Assembly: GCA_004551485.1 (NCBI GenBank)
Contig: SBLD01000006.1
Coordinates: 1 to 64,000 of the forward strand
Reading direction: 5' to 3'
Source of the DNA: Billgrantia azerbaijanica
GTDB taxonomy: Bacteria; Pseudomonadota; Gammaproteobacteria; Pseudomonadales; Halomonadaceae
DNA: 64,000 nt
Shown: one piece after another, positions 27,338-35,219 of the stretch
Layout of the letters: each line of letters starts with the position of its first letter
How positions within the stretch are numbered: the stretch's first letter is position 1
The notes under the pieces: generated by a model
Told to the model about the DNA's origin: nothing
Database searches by the model: none
Seen by the model: the letters and a program-made list of their open reading frames with translations, nothing else
Made by a program: the position numbers and the translations under genes

Positions 27338-27397
27338 GGGGACGGACTCGGCGCTCGACGTTGGCGCTGTTATAATACCGTCCCCATATCAGCGCCA
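27338..27397 (+). promoter_or_regulatory. Promoter-like region with nested inverted repeats ahead of trhP
   Basis: A consensus -10 TATAAT lies at 27371-27376, with a poor -35 (TCGGCG, 27348-27353). It is bracketed by GGGGACGG (27338-27345) / CCGTCCCC (27378-27385), and a second dyad TGGCGCTG (27362-27369) / CAGCGCCA (27390-27397) spans the -10. Transcription would begin near 27383 and run through the whole foldback element into trhP. Confidence 0.45.
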
Positions 27398-27555
27398 GTC
27401 GCTGTCTGAAAAGTCGGCGAGCGAAGGCCAGACAAGGCAAAAATCCACGAAAGGACGGACTGGGCTCGCACGCGAGTTTACGGGACGTAAATGAGTACCT
27501 TGAGTTGATTTTTAACGCCGTATGGCCGAGCGCAGCCAGTTTTCAGGCAGTGACT
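27397..27555. repeat. 159-bp foldback (MITE-like) element
   Basis: Terminal arms AGTCGCTGTCTGAAAAGT (27397-27414) and AGTTTTCAGGCAGTGACT (27538-27555) are inverted copies matching at 15 of 18 positions. Inside, GAGCGAAGGCCAG faces TATGGCCGAGCGC, GGCAAAAATCC faces TTGATTTTTAACGCC, and the apex is TTTACGGGACGTAAA (27477-27491). The whole thus folds as one long interrupted hairpin. It encodes no protein. Its right edge is 30 bases before the trhP start, so as RNA it would form most of the trhP 5' leader. A non-autonomous mobile element and a structured leader are both possible. Confidence 0.6.
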
Positions 27556-27585
27556 AGCCATCGTCCTGCAAACGGTGACCCCTCC

Positions 27586-29025
27586 ATGCAAGCTCCCGAA
27601 CTGCTCTCCCCGGCGGGGACGTTCAAGAACATGCGCTATGCCTTCGCCTACGGTGCCGATGCCGTCTATGCCGGGCAGCCGCGCTACTCGCTGCGTGTGC
27701 GCAACAACGACTTCAAACTCGACAACCTCCACAAGGGCATTGCCTATGCCCACGAGCGGGGCAAGCAGTTCTACGTCGCCTCGAACATCGCGCCGCACAA
27801 CAGCAAGTTGAAGACCTACCTGCGCGACATGGAACCGGTGATCGAGGCCGGGCCCGACGCCCTGATCATGTCCGACCCGGGGCTGATCATGATGATCCGC
27901 GAGCGCTGGCCGGAGCAGGTGATCCACCTCTCGGTGCAGTCCAACGTGGTCAACTGGGCGGCGGCGAAGTTCTGGCAGCGCCAGGGCATCAGCCGCATCA
28001 TCCTGTCGCGGGAGCTGTCGCTGGAGGAGATCGCCGAGATCCGCGCCGAGTGCCCCGGTCTCGAGATCGAGACCTTCGTCCACGGCGCCCTGTGCATCGC
28101 CTACTCCGGGCGCTGCTTGCTCTCCGGCTACTTCAACCACCGCGACCCCAACCAGGGCACCTGCACCAACGCTTGCCGCTGGAAGTACAACACCGTGGCC
28201 GCCGCCCAGGACGAGACCGGCGACCTGGTGCCGGCCAACTCCGCGGCGGCCCACGCGGCCAGCGGCGTGTGGACGCCGGAGCAGGGCGGGGCACAGGCCG
28301 GGCTGATCGCCTCCGGCGGCGGCAGCGCGTCGGGGCTGGAGAGCACGGCCACAGCCGGCGGCGTGGAGGGCCAGGACGAGCTCTCGGCGCTGATCGAGGA
28401 CCGCTCGCGCCCCGGCGAGCTGATGCCGGTGTTCGAGGACGAGCACGGCACCTACATCATGAACTCCAAGGACCTGCGCGCCGTGCAGCACGTCCCCCGG
28501 CTCACCGAGATGGGCGTGACGTCGCTCAAGATCGAGGGGCGCACCAAGTCGCACTACTACGTGGCGCGCACCGCCCAGGTCTACCGCCGCGCCATCGACG
28601 ACGCCGTGGCCGGCCGGCCCTTCGACATGCGCCTGATGGACGAGCTCGACAACCTGGCCAACCGCGGCTACACCGAGGGCTTCTACCGGCGTCACGTCCA
28701 CGACGAGTACCAGAATTACGAGCGCGGCAACTCGGTGGGCGTGCACCAGCAGTTCGTCGGCGAGGTGATCGGTTACGACCCCGACCGCGGCGTGCTGGAG
28801 ATCGACGTCAAGAACCGCTTCGAGGTGGGCGACGGCGTGGAGCTGATGCTGCCCGGTGGCAATCGCCGCTTCACCCTCGAGGCCATCGAGAACCGGCGCG
28901 GCGAGTCGGTCGGCGCGGCGCCGGGTTCCGGCCATCGGGTGCGCATCCCGGTGCCCGGCGAGGCCATTGCGCCCGAGCGCATCGAGTTTGCGCTGCTCAT
29001 GCGCGACTTGCCGGGCAGTCGATAG
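27586..29025 (+). CDS. trhP: tRNA uridine 5-hydroxylase, peptidase U32 family (YegQ/TrhP)
   Basis: A 479-residue U32-family protein. It starts MQAPELLSPAGTFKNMRYAFAYGADAVYAGQPRYSLR and carries ETFVHGALCIAYSGRCLLSGYFNHRDPNQGTCTNACRW, the cysteine-rich family signature. TrhP forms 5-hydroxyuridine at tRNA position 34 with prephenate as source and is thought to hold an Fe-S cluster. Between residues about 200 and 265 there is an Ala/Gly/Ser-rich insertion (AHAASGVWTPEQ... GGGSASGLESTATAGG) of low complexity. The ATG at 27586 has only a weak ribosome binding site. With the queuosine operon on the other side, two wobble-base modification systems lie back to back. Confidence 0.88.
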   Translation: MQAPELLSPAGTFKNMRYAFAYGADAVYAGQPRYSLRVRNNDFKLDNLHKGIAYAHERGKQFYVASNIAPHNSKLKTYLRDMEPVIEAGPDALIMSDPGLIMMIRERWPEQVIHLSVQSNVVNWAAAKFWQRQGISRIILSRELSLEEIAEIRAECPGLEIETFVHGALCIAYSGRCLLSGYFNHRDPNQGTCTNACRWKYNTVAAAQDETGDLVPANSAAAHAASGVWTPEQGGAQAGLIASGGGSASGLESTATAGGVEGQDELSALIEDRSRPGELMPVFEDEHGTYIMNSKDLRAVQHVPRLTEMGVTSLKIEGRTKSHYYVARTAQVYRRAIDDAVAGRPFDMRLMDELDNLANRGYTEGFYRRHVHDEYQNYERGNSVGVHQQFVGEVIGYDPDRGVLEIDVKNRFEVGDGVELMLPGGNRRFTLEAIENRRGESVGAAPGSGHRVRIPVPGEAIAPERIEFALLMRDLPGSR

Positions 29026-29035
29026 GGTCGCCTAG

Positions 29036-29165
29036 GCAGCGCTGCGCGCTACTTCGTCGAGGCGTCGAACCGGAGCCGAGGCTCACTCCCACCTGGCCTC
29101 TCTCTTTGGCAGGAGAATGTAGTGTGTGAGGCCGGCTCTGCCGGGCGAACCGCCGCGCAGCGGCG
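29036..29165 (+). repeat. REP/BIME-like repeat, copy B
   Basis: Pieces of the same family as at 156-518 and 59238-59334: GGCAGCGCTGCGCGCTACTT, CGTCGAACCGGAGCCGAGGC then TCACTCCCAC, and GAGGCCGGCTCTGCCGGGCG. The order is rearranged and degenerate. It lies between the ends of two convergent genes (trhP and the UspA-like gene), a usual place for REP elements. Confidence 0.55.
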
Positions 29166-29172
29166 GCGGCTA

Positions 29173-29979
29173 TCAATTGATTACCACGATCGGCAGGGGA
29201 AGGCGCGCCAGCAACTCCGGGTCCTCGTCGAGCAGGCGGGCGAGTTCCCGGCGGTGCAGCAGCAGGCCGCCGGCGTCGCTGTGGGCCAGCGAGCGTTCCA
29301 GTTCGCCGGCGTAGTGGTCCGGCAGGGGCATGACGCCGTCGAACAGCGCGGCGAGCCAGTCGGGGACCGTGCCGGCCTCCAGGGGGGCCTGACCGTGGTC
29401 GACCAGCCGCAGTGGCCCGCGCCGGAAGGCATGTCGTTCGTCCCACACGAGCACCGTGCAGGGCGCGTCAAGCAGCAGGCGGCGACTGGTGGAGCCCAGC
29501 CGCGGGCCGAAGCGCTCCGACATGCCGGCCTTGCCCATGGTCAGCACGTCGCCCGGGCCGGCCTTGGCCAGCGCTTCCGACGCCACCTGGCCGCGGCTCA
29601 CTTCCAGCCGGTAGCGTACCTCGCGGCCGGCCACGGCGCTCTCGAGTGCCTGGTGGATGCGCTTCAGCTGGCGCGCGATGGTGGCTTCCAGGCTGGTTGC
29701 CGAGAGCGGCCGGGCGAGCCCCGACTGGGCGCCGATCTCGCAGGAGAAGGGGAAGGCGGCGCAGCTCAGCAGGTCGCTGTCTTCCACGTAGAGGGCCACC
29801 AGCTCGGCGTGCCGCCGGCTGGCCAGGTCCACCGCCGCGGCCAGGGCAGCCAGGCTGTGTCTTGACGCATCGAGCAGGGCCAGCACCCGGGTGAGCTCCT
29901 GCGAGGGGTACTCCGCGCTCTGCTGGCCAGTAGCAGGGGCCGGGGACTGGTCGCCCTTGGCGGGGCGTTCAGCCATCAT
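29173..29979 (-). CDS. Universal stress protein (UspA family), long form
   Basis: A 268-residue protein with one recognisable UspA fold from about residue 30: RVLALLDASRHSLAALAAAVDLA, VALYVEDSDLLSCAAFPF, VLTMGKAGMSERFGPRLGSTSRRLLLDAPCTVLVW. The G-x-x-G-S/T-x-S nucleotide-contact motif is nearly kept (GPRLGSTSRRLL). The last 80 residues (GPLRLVDHG... LPLPIVVIN) may be a second, degenerate Usp-like half. The ATG at 29979 follows GAGGAGG on the minus strand and lies inside the end of the LonC-like gene (11-base overlap), so the two are translationally coupled. The pair suggests a role in protein quality control under stress. Confidence 0.78.
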   Translation of the reverse strand: MMAERPAKGDQSPAPATGQQSAEYPSQELTRVLALLDASRHSLAALAAAVDLASRRHAELVALYVEDSDLLSCAAFPFSCEIGAQSGLARPLSATSLEATIARQLKRIHQALESAVAGREVRYRLEVSRGQVASEALAKAGPGDVLTMGKAGMSERFGPRLGSTSRRLLLDAPCTVLVWDERHAFRRGPLRLVDHGQAPLEAGTVPDWLAALFDGVMPLPDHYAGELERSLAHSDAGGLLLHRRELARLLDEDPELLARLPLPIVVIN

Positions 29980-32404
29980 GGTTATCGCCCTCCTCGGCAG
30001 GTGATGTATCGTCGTTGCCGTCGTGTTCCTCCCGACCCTTGCGTTTCACGGCCTCGTGGAAGGCGGCGAGCCGCTCGACCACGCGGGCATTGAGCGTGCC
30101 TGCGGCATAGCGGCCGTCGGCGTCGGCCTCCCCCGGCGTCATGCCGGTGAGCAGGACCAGCGCCTCGTCGAGATCATGAACGGCGTAGAGACGGAACCGG
30201 CCACCCGCGATCGCCTCACGCACCTCGCTGGCAAGCATCAGGTGTTCGACGTTGGTGGCCGGCAGCAGCACGCCGTGCCCTTCCAGCTTGCCACGTGCCC
30301 GGCAGATCTCGAAGAACCCCTCGATCTTCTCGTTCACCCCGCCCACCGCCTGGACTCGGCCGTACTGGTCGATGGAGCCGGTGACGGCCAGGCGCTGGTC
30401 GATGCCCACCCGCGCGATGGCCGAGATCAGGGCGCAGGCTTCGGCCACCGAGGCGCTGTCGCCTTCGACCCCGCCATAGGACTGCTCGAAGGCGAGGCTC
30501 GCCGAGAGCGAGAGCGGCTTGTCCGGCGCATAGCGGCCGGCCAGGTAGCGCGACAGGATCATCACTGCCTTGGCGTGCACGCGTCCGCCCAGGCGCGACT
30601 CGCGTTCGATATCCACCACCTGGCCGGCGCCGGGACGGGCCGTGGCGGTGATGCGCGAGGGCTGGCCGAAGGCGACCTCGCCGAGGGTGAGCACGGAGAG
30701 GCCATTCACCTGGCCTACCTCGCGTCCCTCGGTGCGGATCGCCACGGTGCCACGGGTGATCAGATCGTAGCTGCGCTCGCGCAGGCGCCCGGCACGCCAC
30801 AGCTGCTGAGCCACCGCTTTCTCGACGTGGAAGCGCCTGATCACCGAGGCCTCCTCGTGGCCCGCCCAGTGGTCCGCCTCCTGCAGCAGGTCGCTCAGCG
30901 CACGGTGGCGGGCCGTGAGCTTCTGCTGGTCGTCGGCCAGGCGACTGGCGCGTTCGATCACGGCCGCCACGCCGCTGCGGTCGAGCGGGCGCAGCGCCGA
31001 CTCCCGCGCCAGGGTGGCGATCATCCGCGCGAAAAGCGACTGGTTTTCGGCATTGCGTGGGAAGTCGTCCTCCAGGTCGGCCTGCACCTTGAACAGCGCC
31101 AGGAAGTCGGGGTCGTGCTCGCACAGCAGGTAGTAGAGCAGCCGCTCGCCGAGCAGCACCACCTTGAGGTCGAGCGGCACCGGCTCCGGTTCCAGCGTGG
31201 TGGTGCTGATCAGGCCGTAGGCCTGCTCCAGCGACTCGGTGTGGATCTCGCCGGCGCGCAGCACCCGCTTGAGGGTTTCCCAGGCGCCGGGCTGGGTGAG
31301 CAGGGCGCGCACGTCCAGCACCAGGTAGCCGCCGTTGGCGCGGTGCAGGCCGCCGGCGCGGATCAGCGAGAAATCGGTGAGCAGGGTGCCGTTGTGCACG
31401 TGATGCTCGATGCGCCCCACCAGGTGCTGGTGGCTCGGCAGGTCGAGGTAGACCACCGGGGCGCCGTCGCTGCCGTGGTTGTCGATGATCAGGTTGATAT
31501 GGCAGCGGCTGAACACGGCCTCGGGCGGGATGTCCGGCTCCTCCTCGATGAAGGAGCCGACGTGCGCCAGGATTGCCTGGCGGATGGCCGAGAGGTGGGC
31601 AATCACGCTCTGGTGATCGGCGTAGCGTGCCTCCAGTTCCTCCAGCGGCGCACCGATGGCCGACTCCAGCATCTCCTCGTTCAGGGCATTGACCTGCTCG
31701 CGCAGCTGCTTGGCCAAGCGCGGCATCTGGCGAATCGCGGCGGTGAGCTTCTTCTGCAGTACCTCCACCGTGCCCTCGATGCGCTCGCGCTCGTCCTTGG
31801 GGAGCTTCTGGAAGGTCTCCGGCGACATCATCTTGTCGTCACCTCCGGCCGGTGCGAAGGTGAAGCCGTTGGGGGTGGAGAGCAGCAGGATGTCGTGCTC
31901 GCGGGCCTCGCGGCGTACCGCCTCGATGGCATCGCGCTGGCGCTCGCCCATGGCCTGCTTCAGCTCGTGCAGGCGGTTCTGGTACTCGTCGCCCTCGAAT
32001 ACCGCCGGGATCGCCGTGCGCAGCTCCTCCACCAGGTTCTCGATGTCGGCGCGCAGCACGCGACCCCGGCCCGTCGGCAGCGACAGGTGAATGGGCCGGG
32101 AGGGATCGTCGAAATTGTACAGGTAGGCGATGTCCGGTGGCGTCGGTTCATTGTGCGAGCGCTCGGCCAGGAAGCGCCCCACCATCTCGTGCATGCCGTG
32201 GCCGGTGTGGCCGAGCACGAAGAGGTTGTAGCCTTCGCTGCGCATCGCCGTGCCAAAACCGAGCGCGTCGCGGGCCCGCGTGTGGCCGCTGAGCAGGTCC
32301 AGCGAGCTGAGTTCGCTGCTCACCTCGAAATCGAAGGCGTCTTCCGGACAGGCCCGGTACGCCTGGTCGACGGACAGGGGGAGTGGTGCATCCATGGGTG
32401 CCAA
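29969..32404 (-). CDS. LonC-like protease with AAA-type region (S16 peptidase)
   Basis: An 811-residue protein of the AAA_32/Lon-C group (811 residues from a TTG start at 32404, or 808 from ATG 32395). The N-terminal ATPase-like region has FVLGHTGHGMHEMV where a Walker A would read G-x-x-G-x-G-K-S/T: the lysine is a methionine here. A coiled-coil insertion lies at about residues 150-260. The S16 protease domain has the Ser in GGVEGDSASVAE and the Lys in GGVNEKIEGFFEICRARG, the catalytic dyad. LonC proteins of this type are reported to degrade unfolded proteins without ATP. The TTG start has AGAGGAGG eight bases upstream, while ATG 32395 is 17 bases away. The last bases overlap a UspA gene. 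Confidence 0.85.
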   Translation of the reverse strand: MAPMDAPLPLSVDQAYRACPEDAFDFEVSSELSSLDLLSGHTRARDALGFGTAMRSEGYNLFVLGHTGHGMHEMVGRFLAERSHNEPTPPDIAYLYNFDDPSRPIHLSLPTGRGRVLRADIENLVEELRTAIPAVFEGDEYQNRLHELKQAMGERQRDAIEAVRREAREHDILLLSTPNGFTFAPAGGDDKMMSPETFQKLPKDERERIEGTVEVLQKKLTAAIRQMPRLAKQLREQVNALNEEMLESAIGAPLEELEARYADHQSVIAHLSAIRQAILAHVGSFIEEEPDIPPEAVFSRCHINLIIDNHGSDGAPVVYLDLPSHQHLVGRIEHHVHNGTLLTDFSLIRAGGLHRANGGYLVLDVRALLTQPGAWETLKRVLRAGEIHTESLEQAYGLISTTTLEPEPVPLDLKVVLLGERLLYYLLCEHDPDFLALFKVQADLEDDFPRNAENQSLFARMIATLARESALRPLDRSGVAAVIERASRLADDQQKLTARHRALSDLLQEADHWAGHEEASVIRRFHVEKAVAQQLWRAGRLRERSYDLITRGTVAIRTEGREVGQVNGLSVLTLGEVAFGQPSRITATARPGAGQVVDIERESRLGGRVHAKAVMILSRYLAGRYAPDKPLSLSASLAFEQSYGGVEGDSASVAEACALISAIARVGIDQRLAVTGSIDQYGRVQAVGGVNEKIEGFFEICRARGKLEGHGVLLPATNVEHLMLASEVREAIAGGRFRLYAVHDLDEALVLLTGMTPGEADADGRYAAGTLNARVVERLAAFHEAVKRKGREEHDGNDDTSPAEEGDNHDG

Positions 32405-32485
32405 GGCGATTGCCTCCTCTGCTCAGCGATTGCCCGGGGTCATCAGCCAGTATGGTCGAGTCGCCGCGTGGCCGCATGACGTGGG

Positions 32486-33382
32486 TCAAGCGCCGCCGCT
32501 GCGATAGCGGTGGATGCGCAGGCTGGGCAGGAAGGGCTCGGCTTCCAGGCGCTCGTCGCGGCGCCGGGCGCGGGTACGGGTCTCGGGCGGGGCGGCGGGG
32601 GGCGCGTTGCGATCGGGCAGTCGGCCGCGGGGGGCCGGCAGGAACAGCGGCAGGGCGACGTTCAGGGCGCGCCGGGTGCGGCCATCCTCCAGGGGCTCGG
32701 CGAAGAAGAGGTTGGCGCGCATCAGCGGCGCCTGCTCCTGCACCTGGGCGAGCGGCTCGCCGCTGGGCAGGCCGGCGAGCTTGCGCAGTTGGATGCGCAC
32801 GTGGGGAGCGTCGCTGTCCAGCGCCAGCAGCTTCTGTTCCGCGTCGCGTACCGTCAGGCGCTTGATCGAGCGGCCGCTGGTGTACCAGGCCAGCCGCACC
32901 CGGGCTACCGGCGCCTCGGCCACGGGAATCGCCCGCCAGCACTGCTTGAGGTGCAACCGCGCCAGGCCGCTGCCGCGCAGGTGCTGGTGCAGCTCGGGGT
33001 GGCGGAAGGGCAGCACCGCCTTGATCTCGGCGACGAGCGGCGGGTGCTCGTCGCGGATGCGCGCGAGCAGCGCGGCGAAGGCGGCCTTGGCCGCGTTCAC
33101 CGCCGCGACGTGTTCGAGCAGGTTATCGTCGGCTGCTACCAGGCCGACATGGCTGCGGGTGGCGCGGCCGTCCTGGCCGTCCTGATACCAGAAGTCGAGC
33201 AGGGCGTGGCGCAGCCACGCGGTGCTCGCCTCGGCCTGGAAGGCCCACGCCTCGCCGGGCGAGCGGGCGTAGGCGGCGAGCAGCACCTCGGTGCGCTCGA
33301 TCAGGGCGTCGAAGGCGGTCTCGAGCTCGGCGAGCAGGCGATACTCGCTCTTTCGGGACTCTGGCGCCTGACTGGTGGCCAT
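32486..33382 (-). CDS. tus: DNA replication terminus site-binding protein (Tus family)
   Basis: A 298-residue basic protein that lines up with E. coli Tus (309 residues) along most of its length. Matches include ADDNLLEHVAAVNAAKAAFAALL (Tus: [27 protein letters not shown]), FRHPELHQHLRGSGLARLHLKQCWRAI, ARVRLAWYTSGRSIKRLTVRDAEQKL (around the DNA-contact strands), and a C-terminus RIHRYRSGGA resembling RLHLYVAD. Tus binds Ter sites and stops replication forks from one side, so this segment may lie near the terminus. I did not find an obvious E. coli-type Ter sequence. The C-terminal third has an Arg/Pro-rich insertion. It starts one base after the hepT-like stop. Confidence 0.7.
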   Translation of the reverse strand: MATSQAPESRKSEYRLLAELETAFDALIERTEVLLAAYARSPGEAWAFQAEASTAWLRHALLDFWYQDGQDGRATRSHVGLVAADDNLLEHVAAVNAAKAAFAALLARIRDEHPPLVAEIKAVLPFRHPELHQHLRGSGLARLHLKQCWRAIPVAEAPVARVRLAWYTSGRSIKRLTVRDAEQKLLALDSDAPHVRIQLRKLAGLPSGEPLAQVQEQAPLMRANLFFAEPLEDGRTRRALNVALPLFLPAPRGRLPDRNAPPAAPPETRTRARRRDERLEAEPFLPSLRIHRYRSGGA

Positions 33383-33383
33383 C

Positions 33384-33824
33384 TCAGCCGCCCCCGTCCT
33401 CTTGGGCGAGCGCTGCGATCGCCTGGCGGCCAAAGTCGAGCAGCGACCGATAATGATCCTGCTCGATGACGTCTTGAATGATCTGGGGATCCACGTCCAG
33501 ATAGTCATGAACCAGCGCGTTGCGCAGGCCGACGACCTTACGCCAAGGCACCTCATGGCCGATTTGGCCGCGCTCGATCAGGTGTTCGAAGGCGCTGGCC
33601 GCATCGCTGGTCAGCCTGCCGATCTCGCGTCTTGCCCAATGCTTGGCGAGGCCAATGCAGCCTTCGATCAGCACCTGCAGGGTGCGCTCGGCGGCGTGAC
33701 GTTCCAGGCGAGACCAGGGCCGATCGGCCAAGATCGTTTTCAGATTTGCGATATCGGTCTCGCATTCATCGAGATGATCACCCACTGCCATGAGATAGGC
33801 AGCGGTGGGTTTGGCTTCAGCCAT
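33384..33824 (-). CDS. HEPN toxin of HepT type (module 1)
   Basis: A 146-residue all-helical HEPN-domain protein. The ribonuclease motif R-X4-H-X-Y is present as RNALVHDY (about residues 108-115) and is followed by LDVDPQII, as in HepT toxins. HepT cleaves RNA, and its partner MntA adds AMP to the tyrosine of the RX4HXY motif to silence it. The start at 33824 overlaps the end of the nucleotidyltransferase gene by eight bases. The next gene, tus, begins one base after its stop. Confidence 0.85.
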   Translation of the reverse strand: MAEAKPTAAYLMAVGDHLDECETDIANLKTILADRPWSRLERHAAERTLQVLIEGCIGLAKHWARREIGRLTSDAASAFEHLIERGQIGHEVPWRKVVGLRNALVHDYLDVDPQIIQDVIEQDHYRSLLDFGRQAIAALAQEDGGG

Positions 33825-34218
33825 GACGTCTCGCTCGCTGTGAGTAGTCCAGCTCCCAGCGCGAAAAGATCCGGGATTCGTGAGTCATGCGGACTTGCGG
33901 GTGTTGATCCAGCAGCAGCTGGCCCTCGCTGAGGATACTCCAGCCCAGAGGAATGGGGCAGATGGCCAGATCCACCACGCTCAGTCGACCCTCGGAAAGC
34001 CCTAGTGCTTTCTGCCAGTCCATCGCCAGAAGCTCGGGTCTCAGGCGGCGTTCGAGCGCGTCCGGTATCCAGTCAGTGAAGGCAACCGCGAGATCGTAAT
34101 CGCTGCCTGAATGGTGATCCCCGCGGGCACGCGAGCCATAGAGCCAGAGTGCGGCGATCTCTTCACGCTGCTTGGCCAGCCCGATCAGCCGCTCCACCAG
34201 GGGGCTCTGTTCGTGCAT
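33817..34218 (-). CDS. MNT antitoxin, MntA-type minimal nucleotidyltransferase (module 1)
   Basis: A 133-residue minimal nucleotidyltransferase with the complete G-S-X10-D-X-D motif (GSRARGDHHSGSDYDLAV), which identifies the catalytic pocket of MntA antitoxins that AMPylate HepT. The start is ATG 34218, behind AGGA; GTG at 34224 is an alternative. It is the first gene of the cassette. Together with hepT-like and tus it forms a tight minus-strand unit. Confidence 0.85.
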   Translation of the reverse strand: MHEQSPLVERLIGLAKQREEIAALWLYGSRARGDHHSGSDYDLAVAFTDWIPDALERRLRPELLAMDWQKALGLSEGRLSVVDLAICPIPLGWSILSEGQLLLDQHPQVRMTHESRIFSRWELDYSQRARRHG

Positions 34219-34269
34219 CGTCACGCTTCCTTTGGTGCTGAAGAGAGTGCTGCTGAAGCGAGGCCCATC

Positions 34270-34491
34270 TCAGCCGTCCCGATCCGCGCGGGCGAGCCAC
34301 TCGTCGATGTTGGCCTCGTCGAGGGCCGGCTCACCGGCGATACGGTGCGACTCATCGGCCCAGGCGCCCAGGTCGAGCAGCTTGCAGCGCTCGCTGCAGA
34401 ACGGGCGGTAGGGGTTCGCCTCGCGCCACTCTACCTTGCGGTGGCATTGCGGGCAGTCGACGGTCAGGGGGTGGCTCTGTGATTGGCTCAT
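34270..34491 (-). CDS. yacG: DNA gyrase inhibitor YacG
   Basis: A 73-residue zinc protein with C-X2-C...C-X3-C (DCPQCHRKV...[17 protein letters not shown]), typical of YacG, which binds GyrB and blocks DNA binding by gyrase. It usually follows coaE in the pilD-coaE-yacG order, as here (28 bases behind the coaE stop on the same strand). Confidence 0.93.
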   Translation of the reverse strand: MSQSQSHPLTVDCPQCHRKVEWREANPYRPFCSERCKLLDLGAWADESHRIAGEPALDEANIDEWLARADRDG

Positions 34492-34519
34492 AGGTGCGGT
34501 CGTATCGGGGATGTAGTGC

Positions 34520-35140
34520 TCATTCTAGCGAGGAACGCCCGGTGGATGACAGCCGCCGGTAGCGCTGGTCGAGTTCTCTGACCTGCTCCTCGAGTGCCGC
34601 CGCGTCGCCGCTGTTGTCGATGACGTCGTCGGCACGGGCGAGGCGCTCGCGGCGCGGCAACTGGGCGGCGACGATGGCGCGGGCCTGGGCCGCGTCGACA
34701 TCGTCGCGTGCGGCGGTGCGGGCGATCTGCACGGCTTCCGGCACGTCGATCACCAGGCAGCGGTCGGCCATCTCATGCTGGCTCGATTCGAACAGCAGCG
34801 GCGAGACCAGCAGCACATAGGGCGCGCCGCCGGCCTGGAGCTGTTCGAGCCTGGCGACCAGGCGCTCGCGGATGCGCGGGTGGGTCACGGACTCCAGCCA
34901 GCGCCGCTCGGCTGGATCGGCGAAGACGATCTCGCGCAGCGCGCGGCGGTCGAGGCTGCCGTCGGCATGCAGCACGCGCTCGCCGAAGCGCGCGGCGATC
35001 TCGGCCAGCGCCGGCTCGCCGGGGGCGACGACCTCGCGGGCCACGTCGTCGGCATCCACCCAGGGGATGCCCAGCCGCTCGAAGGCGCGCGCCACGGTGG
35101 ATTTTCCCGAGGCGATACCCCCGGTTACGCCGATGATCAC
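34520..35140 (-). CDS. coaE: Dephospho-CoA kinase
   Basis: A 206-residue P-loop kinase catalysing the last step of coenzyme A synthesis. It begins [38 protein letters not shown] (Walker [10 protein letters not shown] and the DAD motif). The [20 protein letters not shown] and [20 protein letters not shown] segments are family hallmarks. The start is GTG at 35140, with AAGGAG seven bases upstream; a longer in-frame extension lacks homology. Between coaE and pilD, which are normally adjacent, a HEPN/MNT cassette is inserted on the opposite strand. Confidence 0.93.
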   Translation of the reverse strand: MIIGVTGGIASGKSTVARAFERLGIPWVDADDVAREVVAPGEPALAEIAARFGERVLHADGSLDRRALREIVFADPAERRWLESVTHPRIRERLVARLEQLQAGGAPYVLLVSPLLFESSQHEMADRCLVIDVPEAVQIARTAARDDVDAAQARAIVAAQLPRRERLARADDVIDNSGDAAALEEQVRELDQRYRRLSSTGRSSLE

Positions 35141-35164
35141 GGCTGAACTCCTTCCGCTGTCAAT

Positions 35165-35192
35165 GACATATTCAATGGTAAAGTGACATATC
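35165..35192 (+). promoter_or_regulatory. Direct repeat TGACATAT x2 before HEPN/MNT module 2
   Basis: TGACATAT at 35165-35172 and again at 35185-35192, exactly 20 bases apart (about two helical turns), in a 79-base divergent gap between coaE and module 2. The spacing suits cooperative binding of an autoregulatory antitoxin complex to one face of DNA. The surrounding sequence is AT-rich and should hold the promoter. Confidence 0.4.
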
Positions 35193-35219
35193 CTAACGTA
35201 GCTAGACGCAGGAGGGGGC

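Larger units (their letters stand above)
27229..27585. other. Divergent intergenic region queC / trhP
   Basis: A 357-base region. It contains two interlocked inverted repeats around a TATAAT box (27338-27397) and a 159-bp foldback element (27397-27555), both listed separately. No open reading frame with a ribosome binding site was seen. Confidence 0.6.

Noticed and set aside
27229-27400. preQ1 riboswitch upstream of queC
   Set aside because: No compact C-rich/A-rich preQ1 aptamer pattern is seen on the minus strand before queC.
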